DNA of 63,239 nt from an uncultured Caulobacter sp. (GTDB lineage Bacteria; Pseudomonadota; Alphaproteobacteria; Caulobacterales; Caulobacteraceae): the NCBI GenBank assembly GCA_937925635.1, contig CALALX010000130.1, forward strand, positions 1 to 63,239, in the 5' to 3' direction. A model generated the notes under the pieces. It had not been told where the DNA came from and made no database searches. It saw nothing but the letters and a program-made list of their open reading frames with translations. A program made the translations under genes and the position numbers. Positions 62,537 through 63,239 of the stretch are shown piece after piece. Each line of letters begins with the position of its first letter. Position 1 is the first letter of the stretch.

Positions 62537-63239
62537 CTGTCCGCCCACCGCCAGGAAACCGTTCGCCGCCTCGCCGCGCCGGACATCGCCGCCCGCAAGG
62601 GCGGCGAGCCCGTGGTCTGTCTGACCGCCTACACCGCGCCTGTGGCCGGCATCCTGGATGAGGCCTGCGACCTGCTGCTGGTCGGCGACTCGGTCGGCAT
62701 GGTGGTCCACGGCCTGCCCAACACGGTCGGGGTCACGCTGGAAATGATGATCCTGCATGGCCAGGCGGTCATGCGCGGCTCGCGCAAGGCCATGGTCGTG
62801 GTCGACATGCCGTTCGGCTCCTACGAGGGCGACCCGCGCGTCGCCTACGACAACGCCGCCCGGATCATGAAGGAGACCGGCTGCCAGGCGGTGAAGGTCG
62901 AGAGCGGCCCGACGGTGCCGGAGACGATCGACTACATGGTCAAGCGCGGCATTCCGGTCATGGGCCATGTCGGTCTGCGGCCCCAGGCGGTGCTGGTCGA
63001 CGGCGGCTTCAAGGCTAAGGGCCGCACCGACGACGAGCGCGCCCGCATCCTGGCCGAGGCCCGCGCAACGGCTGATGCCGGCGCCTTCGCCGTGGTGGTC
63101 GAGGGCGTGGCCGAGCCGCTGGCCCGCGAGATCACCGCCGCCATCGCGCCGCCGACCATCGGCATCGGCGCCAGCGCCGGTTGCGACGGCCAGATCCTGG
63201 TCACCGACGACATGCTCGGCCTGTTCGACTGGACCCCGA
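62537..63239 (+). CDS. panB: 3-methyl-2-oxobutanoate hydroxymethyltransferase (3' end outside window)
   Basis: About 234 residues visible, open at the window edge. It makes ketopantoate from ketoisovalerate and methylene-tetrahydrofolate, the first pantothenate step (pantothenate feeds the CoaD pathway at the other end of the window). Motifs: LTAYTAPVAGILDEACDLLL, VGDSVGMVVHG, VVDMPFGSYE, VKVESG and GHVGLRPQAV. No ATG, GTG or TTG fits the family start. A CTG at 62537 does (LSAHRQETVRRL), with AGGGGAGG about six bases upstream, so a CTG start is proposed. Confidence 0.92.
   Translation, partial: MSAHRQETVRRLAAPDIAARKGGEPVVCLTAYTAPVAGILDEACDLLLVGDSVGMVVHGLPNTVGVTLEMMILHGQAVMRGSRKAMVVVDMPFGSYEGDPRVAYDNAARIMKETGCQAVKVESGPTVPETIDYMVKRGIPVMGHVGLRPQAVLVDGGFKAKGRTDDERARILAEARATADAGAFAVVVEGVAEPLAREITAAIAPPTIGIGASAGCDGQILVTDDMLGLFDWTP

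Overview
The window is one gene-dense, GC-rich chromosomal stretch from an alphaproteobacterium, most likely a member of the Caulobacteraceae (Caulobacter, Phenylobacterium or Brevundimonas relatives). This rests on the set and style of genes: gyrA followed by coaD and tandem cyclophilins, queA-tgt, TamA/TamB, a TonB-receptor-linked type II secretion cluster, many 4-bp start/stop overlaps, and frequent GTG/TTG starts. No intergenic stretch longer than about 210 bases was found. No IS element, prophage, rRNA or CRISPR array is visible.

Layout. 1-3907: the end of gyrA, then coaD, a SnoaL-like protein and three cyclophilins. 3994-9613: a cyanovirin-homology/crystallin fusion protein, an endonuclease/phosphatase-fold membrane protein, a lipoprotein, the queuosine genes queA and tgt, another lipoprotein, and tRNA-Lys(UUU). 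9617-15739: an amidohydrolase, an orphan sulfate-type ABC ATPase, and the three-gene ATP-grasp / alpha-E / transglutaminase operon. 15912-22164: tamA-tamB plus a small membrane protein. 22320-27560: arginine succinyltransferase pathway genes (M20 hydrolase, astA, astD, astB). 27654-33707: a LytTR regulator divergent from an acyltransferase, phenylalanine hydroxylase, hspQ, a Ppx/GppA-type phosphatase, rlmE and a GNAT acetyltransferase. 33894-38630: guaB, a MAPEG protein, an RsmB-type RNA methyltransferase and guaA.

38688-39409 is a scar: a histidine kinase and a flavin oxidoreductase, pointing away from each other, have both lost their N-terminal halves at one junction. After it come a degenerate serine-recombinase-like gene and then a complete type II secretion island (40303-57214): a poly-glycine lipoprotein, a TonB-dependent receptor, gspC to gspN, a small secreted protein, the prepilin peptidase gspO (opposite strand) and a PstS-like phosphate-binding lipoprotein. 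Pho-box-like 7-mers with an exact 11-bp period lie before the lipoprotein, before gspC and before the PstS-like gene, so the whole island looks like a phosphate-starvation secretion regulon.

57294-62511: a MerR regulator with a MerR-type 19-bp-spaced promoter, a DUF6880-like protein, a zinc-ribbon protein, an ArsC/Spx-like protein, and two consecutive copies of a three-gene cassette (small membrane protein, ECF sigma factor, small membrane protein). The window ends inside panB, which appears to start with a CTG codon. Several inverted-repeat families lie in intergenic gaps, most of them between convergent genes.
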